Of a stretch of DNA of 64,000 nt, positions 26,275 to 37,235 are shown piece after piece. Numbering within the stretch: the first letter of the stretch is position 1; each line of letters begins with the position of its first letter. The DNA lies in contig DAIDMQ010000033.1 of NCBI GenBank assembly GCA_027448945.1, forward strand, positions 1 to 64,000, in the 5' to 3' direction. The position numbers and the translations under genes are program-made. The notes under the pieces are model-generated. The model was given only the letters and a program-made list of their open reading frames with translations. It ran no database searches and had not been told where the DNA came from. The DNA comes from Gallionellaceae bacterium (GTDB lineage Bacteria > Pseudomonadota > Gammaproteobacteria > Burkholderiales > Gallionellaceae).

Positions 26275-27317
26275 GACTTACCTCCATTTATACTTGGCAT
26301 AGTGATTTCCACACGATACTTGTCCTTATTTATTTCCACGTGGTAACTCGCTTCCGCATCAAATAACAGCTCCAGTCGCTCGCGTATATTTTGTAGCGCC
26401 ATCTTGTTTCCCTTATGTGACTTATTCGAGTTCGTATTGCTGGGATTTTCAACCACCAGTCGCAATCCCTTACCATGATTAGATATGGCGACACCAATGC
26501 AACCACCTGCCGCTAAAGGCTCTATGCCGTGATACACGGCATTTTCCAAAAGAGGCTGCAACAAAAGGGGGGGTATTGCTTCACTCATACACGCTGCCTC
26601 CACCTCCCATATCACTTGCAATCGCTCTGCACCCATCCGTAACTGTTCCAACGCCACATATTGTTTAGCCAAGGCAAGTTCCTGTGCGACTGGCACTAAA
26701 TCATGCGTTTCTGTCATCGCCATCCTGAAAAGGTCCGACATATCTTCAAGTGCCGTCTCGGCGCGCTTGGGCTGCGCTCTAACAATAGATAACACTGCAT
26801 TGATGGTATTAAACAGGAAGTGCGGTCGTATACGCGCCCTTAGCACTTGCAAACGAGCATCATGCAAAGCCCTGGAGAGGACTTGCGCGCGGTAACGAAA
26901 ATACATCAGCATGACCCAACACACGAGCACGCTGATGACGGCATACTGCACCATATCGAAATACTCACCCTGAGTTGCGAATGGCTGGAACACCTCGCTC
27001 CCCACAACGTAGATTACCAGCGTAATCGCAGTTATCATCAAGATGACGATCAAAACGCCCTGCCGATATGCCATTTTTCTTAACATCGGCTGCATCACCC
27101 ATAGCAGCAACATCGATGTAAATAGCACAGGCGCCAACAAAGCCGATATCTGCATCCACCTATATAGGACATCCCATCCACTATCCGCGTCGATGAAAGC
27201 TTTTAGCAGAGCCAAGCTATTGCTAAGTAACAAGATACGCAGGCTGATGCCCAGATTGCGGAAATCTGGCAATGCGTCTAGATAGTTATTTTGTTTTATA
27301 CTGCGCGCCTTCTTCAT
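26271..27317 (-). CDS. algZ: LytS/AlgZ-type sensor histidine kinase
   Basis: Membrane-bound kinase partner of the adjacent LytTR regulator. Four hydrophobic helices occupy residues about 25-140, followed by the His_kinase domain motif RPHFLFNTINAVLSI, with the phospho-accepting His, and an ATPase region with LLLQPLLENAVYHGIEP and a degenerate G-box (GKGLRLVVEN). ATG 27317 has a GAGGA Shine-Dalgarno 9 nt upstream and gives 348 aa; the frame continues up to 27551 but that would run into argH on the other strand. It is divergent from argH. Confidence 0.92.
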   Translation of the reverse strand: MKKARSIKQNNYLDALPDFRNLGISLRILLLSNSLALLKAFIDADSGWDVLYRWMQISALLAPVLFTSMLLLWVMQPMLRKMAYRQGVLIVILMITAITLVIYVVGSEVFQPFATQGEYFDMVQYAVISVLVCWVMLMYFRYRAQVLSRALHDARLQVLRARIRPHFLFNTINAVLSIVRAQPKRAETALEDMSDLFRMAMTETHDLVPVAQELALAKQYVALEQLRMGAERLQVIWEVEAACMSEAIPPLLLQPLLENAVYHGIEPLAAGGCIGVAISNHGKGLRLVVENPSNTNSNKSHKGNKMALQNIRERLELLFDAEASYHVEINKDKYRVEITMPSINGGKS

Positions 27318-27395
27318 GGCGATACATCCTCGTTTATTGCCTCTACATATTACTAAGCACAGTATCCTAGATACCGTGCGGATTCTGGACAAATC

Positions 27396-28790
27396 ATGAC
27401 TAGCATACAAGATAAAAACACCTGGTCGGGTCGTTTCAATGAACCAGTGGCCGAATTGGTCAAACGCTACACCGCCTCCGTCAGTTTCGATCAAAAGCTG
27501 GCACTCTTCGACATCCAAGGATCTCTTGCGCATGCCAACATGCTGTCTCACTGCGACATTATCGCCACACAGGATCTAAGCGACATTCAGCGTGGCTTGG
27601 CACAGATTCAGGCAGAGATATTGGCGGGTGAATTTGTTTGGTCACTGGATCTGGAAGACGTACACCTAAATATCGAGAAACGACTGACCACCCTAGTTGG
27701 CGACGCAGGCAAACGTTTGCACACCGGTCGCTCTCGTAACGATCAAGTCGCTACCGATGTACGACTGTATCTGCGCGACGCCATTGATCAGTTAGTCCAA
27801 TTAATCAAAGAATTGCAGTCCGCTTTACTGGACTTGGCTCAGCATCACACACTGACCATCATGCCGGGCTTCACCCATTTGCAAGTTGCTCAGCCGATCA
27901 GTTTTGCACATCATTTGATGGCCTATTTCGAAATGCTCAAGCGCGATGCAGAACGCTTGCAAGACTGTAGAAGTCGGGTCAACCGCTTGCCGCTAGGCGC
28001 TGCTGCACTGGCTGGCACCAGCTATCCAATCAATCGCCAGATGGTTGCCGAATCACTGGGCTTCGAGACAGTATGCGAGAACTCGCTGGATGCCGTTTCG
28101 GATCGTGATTTTGCGATCGAATTCACCGCAGCAGCCGCTCTGATCATGACGCATCTGTCGCGCTTTTCCGAAGAGCTGATTTTATGGATGAGCCCGATGG
28201 TCGGCTTCATCGACATCGCTGATCGCTTCTGCACAGGCTCATCCATCATGCCGCAAAAGAAAAATCCCGATGTACCCGAATTAGTACGCGGCAAAACCGG
28301 TCGAGTGAATGGTCATTTGATCGCGCTACTCACTTTGATGAAAGGCCAGCCACTGGCTTACAACAAAGACAATCAAGAGGACAAAGAGCCTTTATTTGAT
28401 ACCGTCGATACACTGACCCAAACACTGCGTATCTACGCCGACATGATCACCGGCATCAAAGTTAAGCCCGAGGCTATGCGCGCTGCAGCACTGCAAGGCT
28501 ATGCGACTGCGACAGACCTGGCCGATTACTTGGTGAAAAAAGGCCTGCCGTTCCGGGATGCACATGAAGCCGTAGCCTTGGCCGTACGTTATGCTGAACA
28601 GCGTGGTTGCGATCTTGCCGATATTGCGCTCGCCGACCTGCAGAACTTCTCAGCACTCATCAGCGATGATATTTATCAAGTCTTATCTCTGGAAGGCTCG
28701 CTGGCTAGCCGTGACCACATCGGTGGAACCGCACCCAAACAGGTTGCGGCAGCGATTGCACGCGGTTGGGACTATCTGAGCAAACGATAG
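27396..28790 (+). CDS. argH: Argininosuccinate lyase
   Basis: Catalyses the last step of arginine synthesis, argininosuccinate to arginine plus fumarate, in the cytoplasm. The fumarase/aspartase-superfamily signature [12 protein letters not shown] (about residue 282) and the [12 protein letters not shown] and TTPGFTHLQ-like ([12 protein letters not shown]) blocks are present. Length of 464 aa is standard. Divergent from algZ with a 78-bp shared promoter gap. Confidence 0.97.
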   Translation: MTSIQDKNTWSGRFNEPVAELVKRYTASVSFDQKLALFDIQGSLAHANMLSHCDIIATQDLSDIQRGLAQIQAEILAGEFVWSLDLEDVHLNIEKRLTTLVGDAGKRLHTGRSRNDQVATDVRLYLRDAIDQLVQLIKELQSALLDLAQHHTLTIMPGFTHLQVAQPISFAHHLMAYFEMLKRDAERLQDCRSRVNRLPLGAAALAGTSYPINRQMVAESLGFETVCENSLDAVSDRDFAIEFTAAAALIMTHLSRFSEELILWMSPMVGFIDIADRFCTGSSIMPQKKNPDVPELVRGKTGRVNGHLIALLTLMKGQPLAYNKDNQEDKEPLFDTVDTLTQTLRIYADMITGIKVKPEAMRAAALQGYATATDLADYLVKKGLPFRDAHEAVALAVRYAEQRGCDLADIALADLQNFSALISDDIYQVLSLEGSLASRDHIGGTAPKQVAAAIARGWDYLSKR

Positions 28791-28877
28791 GCAAAAAACA
28801 TAAGGGCGCGACTATCCTAACAACCGATAGTGAAAAAAATTGGGCGATCTGTGCGAACGCCCAAATAGGAGGAGAGT

Positions 28878-28961
28878 ATGAAAGAGAGTCGTTCCCAACT
28901 CAGAACTTCAGCACTCGGGATGAACTATAAACACCCCCTCCCACAATGCCTATATGCATGA
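28878..28961 (+). CDS. Possible 27-residue small ORF with strong Shine-Dalgarno
   Basis: ATG 28878 follows AGGAGGAGAGT, an unusually strong ribosome-binding site in a non-coding gap between argH and the convergent grxD. The peptide begins MKESRSQLRTSALG and has no clear helix or family. A GGGCG...CGCCC dyad lies just upstream (28850-28872). It may be a real small protein or a leader remnant; only the ribosome-binding site argues for it. Confidence 0.3.
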   Translation: MKESRSQLRTSALGMNYKHPLPQCLYA

Positions 28962-28979
28962 ATATCTATATATTTTGGC

Positions 28980-29294
28980 CTATGCCACCAGCATTGCTTT
29001 CAACTCACCGTTCTGATACATCTCTGTCATGATGTCTGAACCACCCACGAATTCACCTTTGATGTAGAGCTGCGGAATAGTTGGCCAGTTGGCATAGTCT
29101 TTGATGCCTTGACGTATCGCTTCATCCTGCAACACATCCACTGTGTAGAGTTCTTTCACACCCAAAGCATTCAAGATACGTACTGCATTCGCGGAAAATC
29201 CACACTGCGGGAATTTTGGATTGCCCTTCATATAAAGCACCACTTCATGCGTAGTGACTTGTTCATTTATGACTTTATGAATATCGGTGCTCAT
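28980..29294 (-). CDS. grxD: Monothiol glutaredoxin Grx4/GrxD
   Basis: Iron-sulfur cluster carrier of the CGFS class. The active site PQCGFS (Cys31) follows the KGNPKFP loop, and NWPTIPQLYIKGEFVGGSDI carries the TIP cis-proline and glutathione-binding GG motif. Length is 104 aa. It ends the metK-hemA-prfA-prmC-grxD series; in many betaproteobacteria grxD follows prmC in the same way. Confidence 0.96.
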   Translation of the reverse strand: MSTDIHKVINEQVTTHEVVLYMKGNPKFPQCGFSANAVRILNALGVKELYTVDVLQDEAIRQGIKDYANWPTIPQLYIKGEFVGGSDIMTEMYQNGELKAMLVA

Positions 29295-29348
29295 ATCTAT
29301 TACCTGAATTAAATGATCGGGAATTGTAGATAGATATACGCCCTGACG

Positions 29349-30200
29349 TCAAGCTTGCCCGCCGCTCACTCGCGCAATACCTGACAAATCACATGCGGAA
29401 AATATCTGCTGAAAACCAGAAAGCCGTAAAATTTCACGTACTTGTTCAGCTTGATCATAGCCATGTTCCAGCATAAGCCAGCCTTCCTTGCTGAGATATT
29501 GCATGGCGCCAGCGCAGATACAACGAATATCATCAAGCCCGTCTGGGCCTGCAGTCAGCGCTGTAATGGGCTCGTAGCGCACATCCCCCAACCTCAAGTG
29601 TTCATCACCTTCAGCGATATAAGGCGGGTTGGAGACAATGACATTGAAGCGTTGCTTGCCTAAAACAGCGAACCAATCACTTTGCAAAAAGTTCACATTC
29701 TCTATCGCAAGCTCGCGCTGATTCTGCTGCGCCACCCGTAAAGCCTCTAATGAAGTATCGACCGCAACGACACCGGATGCCGGACGCTCACTCGCGATAC
29801 TCAATGCAATCGCGCCACTACCCGTACCTAAATCCAAGATTCGCATACCCATCGAGGCTGGTATACGCTGCAAGGCCAACTCAACCAGCAACTCGGTATC
29901 CGGCCTGGGAATAAGGGTCGCGTGTGTCACCTTAAAGTTCAAACCAAAAAATTCGCGTACACCCAATAAGTAGGCAATAGGCTCGCCCTGTAGGCGCCGT
30001 TGATAGAGCGCGAGATATATTTGCTGCTGCTTGTCATCTAAGATTTGCTCGGCGTGCGCGATAAGATAGGCGCGATTTACACTAAGCACAGACTGCAACA
30101 GACATTGCACTTCAATGCGCGCAGTGCTGGCGTCCAAGCTCAATGCAGCTTGCAATGATTTGCTGTGATCCGACAAGGCAGCTTTTATCGTTAGGTGCAT
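29349..30200 (-). CDS. prmC: Release factor glutamine methyltransferase PrmC
   Basis: Methylates the glutamine of the GGQ motif in release factors 1 and 2, raising termination efficiency. The protein shows the SAM-binding motif ILDLGTGSGAIALSIA and the catalytic NPPY (VSNPPYIAEGD), with the N-terminal PrmC helical domain. Length is 283 aa. It lies 27 nt after prfA, its substrate. Confidence 0.96.
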   Translation of the reverse strand: MHLTIKAALSDHSKSLQAALSLDASTARIEVQCLLQSVLSVNRAYLIAHAEQILDDKQQQIYLALYQRRLQGEPIAYLLGVREFFGLNFKVTHATLIPRPDTELLVELALQRIPASMGMRILDLGTGSGAIALSIASERPASGVVAVDTSLEALRVAQQNQRELAIENVNFLQSDWFAVLGKQRFNVIVSNPPYIAEGDEHLRLGDVRYEPITALTAGPDGLDDIRCICAGAMQYLSKEGWLMLEHGYDQAEQVREILRLSGFQQIFSACDLSGIARVSGGQA

Positions 30201-30227
30201 GGCCGCTTCTACTGCAATCGGTCGGAA

Positions 30228-31316
30228 CTATTGAAGTACGTCTTCAGCCATCGCCGCCAACTGCTCAGCCTGATGTTCGGCCATTAGCGCATTGGCGAGT
30301 TCACTGATATCGCCATCCATGATGGCATCCATTTTGTACAGCGTCAGATTGATGCGATGGTCGGTGACGCGCCCTTGGGGATAGTTGTAGGTGCGTATTC
30401 GTTCCGAGCGATCACCACTACCTACCAAGCTCTTGCGAGTCGCGGCAATCTTGGCATTCTGCTCGCGCACTTGCGCGTCCATGATGCGTGCAGCCAGCAC
30501 CCGCATTGCTTGCGCCTTGTTCTGGTGTTGCGAACGACCATCCTGACACTCGACTACCACGCCGGTAGGAAGATGCGTGATACGCACCGCCGAATCGGTC
30601 TTATTGATGTGCTGACCACCCGCACCCGAAGCACGAAAGGTATCGATACGCAAATCGGCAGGATTGAGTACAACATCGCTGACTTCGTCGACTTCGGGCA
30701 AGATCGCCACGGTACACGCCGAGGTGTGTACGCGCCCCTGCGTCTCGGTAGCAGGTACTCGCTGCACACGATGCGCGCCGGATTCGAACTTCAACACCGA
30801 GTAAGCACCCTGCCCCACGATGCGGGCGATGACTTCTTTGTAACCACCCATCTCACCAAGACTTTCCGAAATGATCTCCACTTGCCAGCGGCGACGCTCG
30901 GCGAAACGTGTATACATACGAAAAAGATCTCCCGCGAATATTGCCGCCTCATCACCGCCAGTACCCGCACGCACTTCCAGAAATACGCTGCGCTCGTCAT
31001 TGGGATCTTTGGGTAATAACTGCAACTGAAGTTGACTCGCCAACTGAGCCAACTTTTCATTACCCTGTTCGATCTCCAACTCAGCGAATTCTCGCATCTC
31101 AGGGTCGGACATCATCTCTTGCGCAGTCTCGATATCCCCGAGGCAAGCCTGATAAGCGTGATACAACTCGACAACCGGTTCAAGCTCAGAACGTTCGCGA
31201 TTCAACTTGCGGAACGTATCCATATCCTTGGTGGCTTGTTCGGTACTCAGGAGCTCATTGACTTCAAGCAGACGCTCGCCCAGCTGGGCGAGTTTGGCGG
31301 CGATACTAGGATTCAT
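30228..31316 (-). CDS. prfA: Peptide chain release factor 1
   Basis: Recognises UAA and UAG stop codons. The GGQ motif ([22 protein letters not shown]) and the codon-recognition region upstream are intact, and the domain 1 [10 protein letters not shown] segment is typical. Length is 362 aa. Its ATG shares one base with the hemA stop (TAATG), so translation is coupled. Confidence 0.97.
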   Translation of the reverse strand: MNPSIAAKLAQLGERLLEVNELLSTEQATKDMDTFRKLNRERSELEPVVELYHAYQACLGDIETAQEMMSDPEMREFAELEIEQGNEKLAQLASQLQLQLLPKDPNDERSVFLEVRAGTGGDEAAIFAGDLFRMYTRFAERRRWQVEIISESLGEMGGYKEVIARIVGQGAYSVLKFESGAHRVQRVPATETQGRVHTSACTVAILPEVDEVSDVVLNPADLRIDTFRASGAGGQHINKTDSAVRITHLPTGVVVECQDGRSQHQNKAQAMRVLAARIMDAQVREQNAKIAATRKSLVGSGDRSERIRTYNYPQGRVTDHRINLTLYKMDAIMDGDISELANALMAEHQAEQLAAMAEDVLQ

Positions 31317-32569
31317 TATTCTTCGCTATGTAAGTGATACAGGCGATGCACAACTTCCAAGAAATTCTCGCGCTCGCCCCCATGCACATGATTGAGCGCG
31401 TGGGTAGGCGCATGCAGGAATTTGTTGGTCAGCCCACTGCTCATCGCTTCCAACACTTTCTCGGGCGATTCGCCCTTGGCCAACAAACGCATAGCACGCT
31501 CCAACTCCTGACGGCGGCTGCGTTCTGCGTGGTCACGCAAAGCCCGGATGGTAGGAACGACTTCGCGTGATTCCATCCAGTGCACAAAATCCGACACTCC
31601 CGAATCGATGATGACTTCAGCTTCTTTGACTGCACTCTGGCGTGCATCCAAGCCGTCTTTCACCACCTCCGCGATATCATCCACGCTGTAAAGGAACACA
31701 TCGTTCAATTCCGCGACTTCAGACTCCACGTCGCGCGGCACTGCCAGATCGACGATAAACAAAGGCTTATGCTTGCGTGCTTTGAGTGCACGTTCGACCA
31801 TACCCTTACCCAAGATGGGCAACTGACTTGCCGTACAGGTCACAATGATGTCGTGCTGGGCCAATTGTTCAGGTAACTCAGCCAGCGTGATGGCATGTCC
31901 ATTAATGCGGCGTGCCAATGTTTGCGCACGCTCCAAGGTACGGTTCGCCACCGTGATGTGCTTGGGACTGCGTGCCGCGAAATGCACAGCATTCAGCTCT
32001 ATCATCTCGCCCGCACCAATGAACAGCACACGCTGATCACTAATGCTAGGGAAGATACGCTCAGCCAAACGCACGGCAGCCGCAGCCATAGAAACCAAGT
32101 TCGCACCGATCTCCGTCTGGGTGCGCACATCTTTAGCAACCGAGAAAGTGCGCTGGAACAACTTGTGCAACAGAAAACCCAGCGTACCCGCCTCTTCAGC
32201 CTGACGTACCGCCTGCTTCATCTGGCCTAGTATCTGCGGCTCGCCCAACACCATAGAGTCCAAACCACTGGCCACACGGAATGAATGTTTAACCGCCAAC
32301 TCACGTGGCAAAGTATAAAGATAGGGTTCCAGATCCTTGCGCGGCAACTTGTGATATTCAGCCAACCAATCGACCGCATGACCGGGTTCCGCCGCATTGC
32401 AATACAACTCCATGCGATTACAAGTGGACAGGATGGCGGCTTCTTTCGCGGCACCGTTCTCAACCAGATCGCGCAGCGCGTTTTCCATCCCGTCCGCATT
32501 GAAAGCGACCTGCTCTCTCACTGCGAGAGGAGCGGTTTGATGGTTTAAGCCGAATGCGTAGAGTTGCAT
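31316..32569 (-). CDS. hemA: Glutamyl-tRNA reductase
   Basis: Reduces glutamyl-tRNA to glutamate-1-semialdehyde, the first committed step of haem synthesis by the C5 route. The catalytic Cys is in [10 protein letters not shown] (about residue 50), followed by [13 protein letters not shown] and the NADPH-binding [12 protein letters not shown]. Length is 417 aa. It precedes prfA and prmC, an order common in proteobacteria, and links to hemN elsewhere in the window. Confidence 0.97.
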   Translation of the reverse strand: MQLYAFGLNHQTAPLAVREQVAFNADGMENALRDLVENGAAKEAAILSTCNRMELYCNAAEPGHAVDWLAEYHKLPRKDLEPYLYTLPRELAVKHSFRVASGLDSMVLGEPQILGQMKQAVRQAEEAGTLGFLLHKLFQRTFSVAKDVRTQTEIGANLVSMAAAAVRLAERIFPSISDQRVLFIGAGEMIELNAVHFAARSPKHITVANRTLERAQTLARRINGHAITLAELPEQLAQHDIIVTCTASQLPILGKGMVERALKARKHKPLFIVDLAVPRDVESEVAELNDVFLYSVDDIAEVVKDGLDARQSAVKEAEVIIDSGVSDFVHWMESREVVPTIRALRDHAERSRRQELERAMRLLAKGESPEKVLEAMSSGLTNKFLHAPTHALNHVHGGERENFLEVVHRLYHLHSEE

Positions 32570-32576
32570 GATCTAT

Positions 32577-33740
32577 TTATTTCGCTGCATCTTCTCTGAG
32601 GGCGATGGCCTTGTCGGTATTTTCCCAGGTGAAGCCAGGCTCTTCGCGACCGAAGTGACCGTATGCCGCCGTATTTTCGTAAATAGGGCGCAACAGATCC
32701 AACATCTGCACGATACCCTTGGGGCGCAAATCGAAATGACGCAATACCAAAGCGGTCAATTTCTCGTTCGAGATCTTGCCTGTACCGTAAGTGTCGACCA
32801 TCACACTGGTAGGCTGTGCCACACCAATCGCGTAAGAAATCTGAACCAGGCAGCGGCTTGCCAAACCGGCGGCAACGATGTTCTTCGCGACATAGCGGCC
32901 AGCATAAGCGGCAGAACGGTCAACCTTGGAAGGATCTTTACCGGAGAATGCACCGCCGCCATGAGGCGCAGCACCACCATAGGTGTCAACAATAATCTTA
33001 CGGCCAGTCAAACCGCAATCACCTTGTGGCCCACCGATAACGAAACGACCTGTGGGGTTGACCAAATAATTGATTTTGCCCTTAATCAACTCCTTGGGCA
33101 GCATAGGCTTGATAATCTCTTCGATCGCCGCTTCGCGAATCTGCTCTAGTGTCATTTCTGGTGCGTGCTGAGTAGACAGCACGACTGTGTCGATAGCGTG
33201 TGGCTTGCCATCCACGTATTTGATGGTGACTTGTGATTTTGCATCTGGGCGCAACCATGGCAAACGTCCGTCATGACGCATCTCAGCCTGACGCTCGACC
33301 ACACGGTGAGCCAGATAGATTGCCAAAGGCATCAAGGTAGGCGTTTCGTCACAGGCATAACCGAACATCAGCCCTTGGTCGCCGGCACCTTGATTCAGGA
33401 AATCGTCAGAAGCACGATCCACACCTTGCGCAATGTCGGGACTTTGCTTGTCGTATGCCACCAATACCGCGCAGCCTTTGTAGTCGATACCGTAGTCAGT
33501 ATTGTCGTAACCGATGCGCTTGATGGTATTGCGTGCAACTTGGATGTAATCCACATTGGCAGTCGTAGTGATTTCGCCGGCCAGGACTACCAAGCCTGTG
33601 TTAGTCAATGTCTCGGCAGCTACACGCGCATACGGGTCTTGCGTTAGAATCGCGTCCAGAATCGCATCGGAAATTTGGTCTGCAACTTTATCCGGATGAC
33701 CTTCGGAGACCGATTCAGAGGTAAACAAGTATTCGCTCAT
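32577..33740 (-). CDS. metK: S-adenosylmethionine synthetase
   Basis: Makes SAM from methionine and ATP. The N-terminus [21 protein letters not shown], the [12 protein letters not shown] hexapeptide region and the [10 protein letters not shown]-loop-like motif are all present. Length of 387 aa is standard. Seven nt before hemA, so probably the first gene of that transcript; its promoter lies in the 69-bp gap shared with the divergent lpxL-type gene. No SAM riboswitch was seen. Confidence 0.97.
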   Translation of the reverse strand: MSEYLFTSESVSEGHPDKVADQISDAILDAILTQDPYARVAAETLTNTGLVVLAGEITTTANVDYIQVARNTIKRIGYDNTDYGIDYKGCAVLVAYDKQSPDIAQGVDRASDDFLNQGAGDQGLMFGYACDETPTLMPLAIYLAHRVVERQAEMRHDGRLPWLRPDAKSQVTIKYVDGKPHAIDTVVLSTQHAPEMTLEQIREAAIEEIIKPMLPKELIKGKINYLVNPTGRFVIGGPQGDCGLTGRKIIVDTYGGAAPHGGGAFSGKDPSKVDRSAAYAGRYVAKNIVAAGLASRCLVQISYAIGVAQPTSVMVDTYGTGKISNEKLTALVLRHFDLRPKGIVQMLDLLRPIYENTAAYGHFGREEPGFTWENTDKAIALREDAAK

Positions 33741-33809
33741 AGCTGTTCCAATCCACTTAACTTAAAAATTAAAGGCGCGCATTGTAGCAAATTGTTCGCC
33801 CAACCGCCG

Positions 33810-34679
33810 ATGACCTCATTTTTGTTCCCCATTATATTTCGCTGGCTATCCTATCTACCTTTGCCGGTACTGCACCGCTTGGGCGCATGGTTAGGCAGAT
33901 TGATTTACCTCTCCTCAACCGACTATGCCTTGCGAACACGGGAAAATCTGCTTAATGCCAAGTTGCATAACAGCGATCGGGAATACAAAATCCTATTGCA
34001 ACAGACGATAACCGAGGCAGGAAAAAGCATCTTGGAACTGCCTTGGATTTGGCACCGTCCTTTAGATGAAGTCTACGCTGCCGTACGTTCCGTGCATGGC
34101 TGGGAGCACATCGAGTCAGCACTCGCCGCAGGCAAAGGCATCATCCTCCTCACGCCACACTGGGGCTGCTTCGAAATAATAAGTTCATATTGCGGCAAGT
34201 CTTATGCCATCACCAATCTTTATCGCGCACCCAAACTTGCATGGGTAGAATCCTTCATGCGCAACGGTCGCCAGCGCGGCAAGGCCAAATTAGCGACTGC
34301 CGATATAAAAGGCGTGCGCACCCTGTACAAAGCACTCAAGCAGGGCGAGATTATCGGCATGCTCCCCGATCAAGTACCGGGCAATGGTGAGGGCGAGTGG
34401 GTGGAGTTTTTTCATCGCCCAGCCTACACCATGACTCTGGTGGGCAGATTGGCGCAGGGAAGCGGTGCCGCTTTGCTAATGGTCACGGCAGAACGTTTGG
34501 CACGGGGCGAGGGTTACGCCTTGCGTGTTGAACCTTTGCAGTTGGAAGCCGATTTTTCCGTCCCACTCCAGATCAATCGCGCAATGGAGCGTTGTATCGC
34601 ACTAGCACCTGCGCAATATCTGTGGAGTTACAACCGCTATAAGGCCCCCAAAGGGGTGGCAACACCGGAACAACAATAA
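33810..34679 (+). CDS. Lipid A acyltransferase, LpxL/HtrB family (first copy)
   Basis: Inner-membrane acyltransferase that adds a secondary acyl chain to Kdo-lipid A or a related lipid. The start is ATG 33810 (MTSFLFPIIF), giving a 289-aa protein with an N-terminal membrane helix; the frame extends to 33675 but overlaps metK on the other strand. The HX4(D/E) active site is H117-x4-E122 (TPHWGCFE), and the later block GEIIGMLPDQVPG is typical. A second paralogue follows after 4 nt. Confidence 0.92.
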   Translation: MTSFLFPIIFRWLSYLPLPVLHRLGAWLGRLIYLSSTDYALRTRENLLNAKLHNSDREYKILLQQTITEAGKSILELPWIWHRPLDEVYAAVRSVHGWEHIESALAAGKGIILLTPHWGCFEIISSYCGKSYAITNLYRAPKLAWVESFMRNGRQRGKAKLATADIKGVRTLYKALKQGEIIGMLPDQVPGNGEGEWVEFFHRPAYTMTLVGRLAQGSGAALLMVTAERLARGEGYALRVEPLQLEADFSVPLQINRAMERCIALAPAQYLWSYNRYKAPKGVATPEQQ

Positions 34680-34683
34680 AATC

Positions 34684-35553
34684 ATGATGACTCGCATAAG
34701 CGTATTTATTTTTTGGCTGCTGCATTTTCTACCCTTCCCCGTGCTAGTTGCATTGGGTAATAGCTTGGGTGGCGTGCTGTATCGCATAGCCCATGAAAGA
34801 CGAAAAGTCGCCACCATCAATCTGCAACTGTGTTTCCCAGACATGAACGAAGCGGATAGGCAAGCTTTGGTCCTCGCACACTTCAAAATGTTCACCAGAG
34901 GCGTGATCGAACGATGCATCCTGTGGTGGGGTAGCGCACAGCGCATCAATAAGATGATCCGCGTCGAAGGCGTGGAGCATTTCGAAGCCATCAAAGGCCA
35001 ACCCGCCATCTTACTCACGCCACACTTTGTCGGTATGGATGCGGGTGGTCAGTGGATCGCCCAGCACACCGATACAGTGTGCATGTACGCCAATCAAAAG
35101 AACCTCTATCTGACCGACCTGCTGCTGAAAAAACGCTCGCGCTTCGGCAATCAAAAGCTCTATTCAAGACAACAAGGCTTGCGTCCTATCCTTAAAGGAA
35201 TGAAGGCCGGCATGCCTTTCATCTACCCACCCGACCAAGATCAAGGCATCAAGGATGGCGCCTTTATTCCCTTCTTCGGTGTGCCCGCCGCGACCATGGC
35301 CTCAGTGCCACGCATCGCCCTGATGACAGGCGCCAAAGTTGTACCCAGCATCACCCGCATCCTGCCTAATTGCCAAGGCTATGTGCTGACCTTCTATCCC
35401 GCATGGAAGAACTTCCCCAGCGGGGATGACATCGCAGACGCGCGACGCATGAACGAATTCATCGAGCAACGCGTACTTGAAATGCCAGAGCAATATTTCT
35501 GGGTGCATAAGCGGTTCAAGACCAGACCGGAAGGTGCGGCGAAATTTTATTAA
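34684..35553 (+). CDS. Lipid A acyltransferase, LpxL/LpxM family (second copy)
   Basis: Paralogue of the preceding gene, 289 aa, with an N-terminal membrane helix. The active site is H114-x4-D119 (TPHFVGMD), and it has the PPDQDQG block in place of the LPDQVPG seen in copy one. Tandem copies are common in betaproteobacteria, where the two enzymes add different secondary acyl chains; which adds which cannot be told from sequence alone. Confidence 0.92.
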   Translation: MMTRISVFIFWLLHFLPFPVLVALGNSLGGVLYRIAHERRKVATINLQLCFPDMNEADRQALVLAHFKMFTRGVIERCILWWGSAQRINKMIRVEGVEHFEAIKGQPAILLTPHFVGMDAGGQWIAQHTDTVCMYANQKNLYLTDLLLKKRSRFGNQKLYSRQQGLRPILKGMKAGMPFIYPPDQDQGIKDGAFIPFFGVPAATMASVPRIALMTGAKVVPSITRILPNCQGYVLTFYPAWKNFPSGDDIADARRMNEFIEQRVLEMPEQYFWVHKRFKTRPEGAAKFY

Positions 35554-35705
35554 GCGACGCAAGCAGGAAGTCATCAGTTGGAGTTGTAACTGCGCGGCAT
35601 TTTGTTTTATCCGCTCACCCTAGTCTTCTCCATGCCAGCGGGAAGGGAGCATGTTTTGCTGACGACTGAGGTCTTCCCACTTACAACTGCCCCATAGGAG
35701 TACAA

Positions 35706-37169
35706 ATGAAATATCACGACCTGCGCGACTTCATCGCGCAATTGGAACAACTGGGCGAACTCAAACGGATCAAGACACCAATCTCCACACATCTGGAGAT
35801 GACTGAGATCTGTGATCGCGTACTCCGCGCTCAAGGGCCAGCTATTTTATTCGAAAATGTGGTGGGTCACAGCATACCCGTGCTCGCCAATCTATTCGGC
35901 ACACCTCGTCGTGTGGCGCTAGCCATGGGCGAGGAAAATATCGGCGCATTACGCGAAGTCGGCAAGCTACTTGCCTATCTCAAAGAACCCGAACCACCCA
36001 AGGGCTTGAAAGATGCCTGGGATAAATGGCCAGTATTGAAGCAAGTCCTCAGCATGTCACCCAAGGTGTTGAGCAAAGCACCCTGCCAAGACATCGTTTG
36101 GGAGGGTAATGATGTAGACCTAGGCAAGCTACCCATCCAGCATTGCTGGCCCGGCGATGTCGCGCCACTGATTACTTGGGGTTTGGTCGTCACGCGCGGA
36201 CCAAACAAAACCAGACAAAATTTAGGTATCTACAGACAGCAGGTCATCGCACCCAACAAAGTCATCATGCGCTGGCTGGCACATAGAGGTGGTGCACTAG
36301 ATTTTCGTGACCATTGCCAGAAACACCCCAGTATCCCATTCCCAGTCACAGTAGTAATAGGCGCAGATCCGGCGACAATTTTGGGCGCGGTCACGCCCGT
36401 ACCGGACAGCCTGAGCGAATATCAGTTCGCCGGCTTGCTGCGCGGCGCCAAGACCGAGCTAATCAAGTGCATAGGCAACGAGCTACAAGTACCCGCATCT
36501 GCCGAGATCGTACTGGAAGGCGTGATTCATCCAGGGGAGACCGCGCTGGAAGGTCCTTATGGCGACCATACCGGTTATTACAATGAACAAGATCACTTCC
36601 CTGTGTTCACCATAGAGCGCATCACCATGCGCCGCGAACCCATCTACCACTCGACTTACACGGGCAAGCCGCCCGACGAGCCGGCCATGCTGGGTGTGGC
36701 ACTGAACGAAGTCTTCATCCCCTTATTGCAAAAGCAATTCTCGGAAATCGCCGACTTCTACCTACCGCCAGAAGGTTGCTCGTATCGCATGGCCGTGGTG
36801 AGCATCAAGAAACAGTACCCGGGACACGCCAAACGTGTGATGTTCGGTATCTGGAGCTTCTTGCGCCAATTCATGTACACCAAGTTCATCATCGTGGTGG
36901 ATGACGATATCGACGTGCGCGACTGGAAGGAAGTGATGTGGGCTATCACAACGCGTATGGATCCCGTGCGTGACACGCTGCTAGTGGAAAACACCCCAAT
37001 AGACTACTTAGACTTTGCCAGCCCCGTTTCGGGATTGGGTGGCAAGATGGGTTTGGACGCGACCAATAAATTCCCTACCGAAACCCACCGCGAATGGGGC
37101 ACGCCTATCGTGATGGACCCCGCCGTGAAAGCGAAAGTTGATGCAATGTGGCAAGAACTCGGCTTTTAA
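35706..37169 (+). CDS. ubiD: 3-octaprenyl-4-hydroxybenzoate decarboxylase UbiD
   Basis: Prenylated-FMN-dependent decarboxylase of ubiquinone synthesis. N-terminus [22 protein letters not shown] and later blocks [34 protein letters not shown] and [15 protein letters not shown] fit UbiD throughout its 487 aa. The partner UbiX, which makes the cofactor, is not in this window. Ends in a strong bidirectional terminator. Confidence 0.97.
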   Translation: MKYHDLRDFIAQLEQLGELKRIKTPISTHLEMTEICDRVLRAQGPAILFENVVGHSIPVLANLFGTPRRVALAMGEENIGALREVGKLLAYLKEPEPPKGLKDAWDKWPVLKQVLSMSPKVLSKAPCQDIVWEGNDVDLGKLPIQHCWPGDVAPLITWGLVVTRGPNKTRQNLGIYRQQVIAPNKVIMRWLAHRGGALDFRDHCQKHPSIPFPVTVVIGADPATILGAVTPVPDSLSEYQFAGLLRGAKTELIKCIGNELQVPASAEIVLEGVIHPGETALEGPYGDHTGYYNEQDHFPVFTIERITMRREPIYHSTYTGKPPDEPAMLGVALNEVFIPLLQKQFSEIADFYLPPEGCSYRMAVVSIKKQYPGHAKRVMFGIWSFLRQFMYTKFIIVVDDDIDVRDWKEVMWAITTRMDPVRDTLLVENTPIDYLDFASPVSGLGGKMGLDATNKFPTETHREWGTPIVMDPAVKAKVDAMWQELGF

Positions 37170-37181
37170 GCTCAGCGTTCA

Positions 37182-37220
37182 GACGTAAAAAAGCCGGAGC
37201 AAGTCCGGCTTTTTTACGTC
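37182..37220. terminator. Bidirectional intrinsic terminator between ubiD and the YfaZ-like gene
   Basis: Two perfect 17-nt arms (37182-37198 and 37204-37220) around GCAAG, with a GC core GCCGGA/TCCGGC and A/T-runs on both sides, so it can stop transcription in either direction. Confidence 0.95.
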
Positions 37221-37235
37221 GACACAATCAATAAG

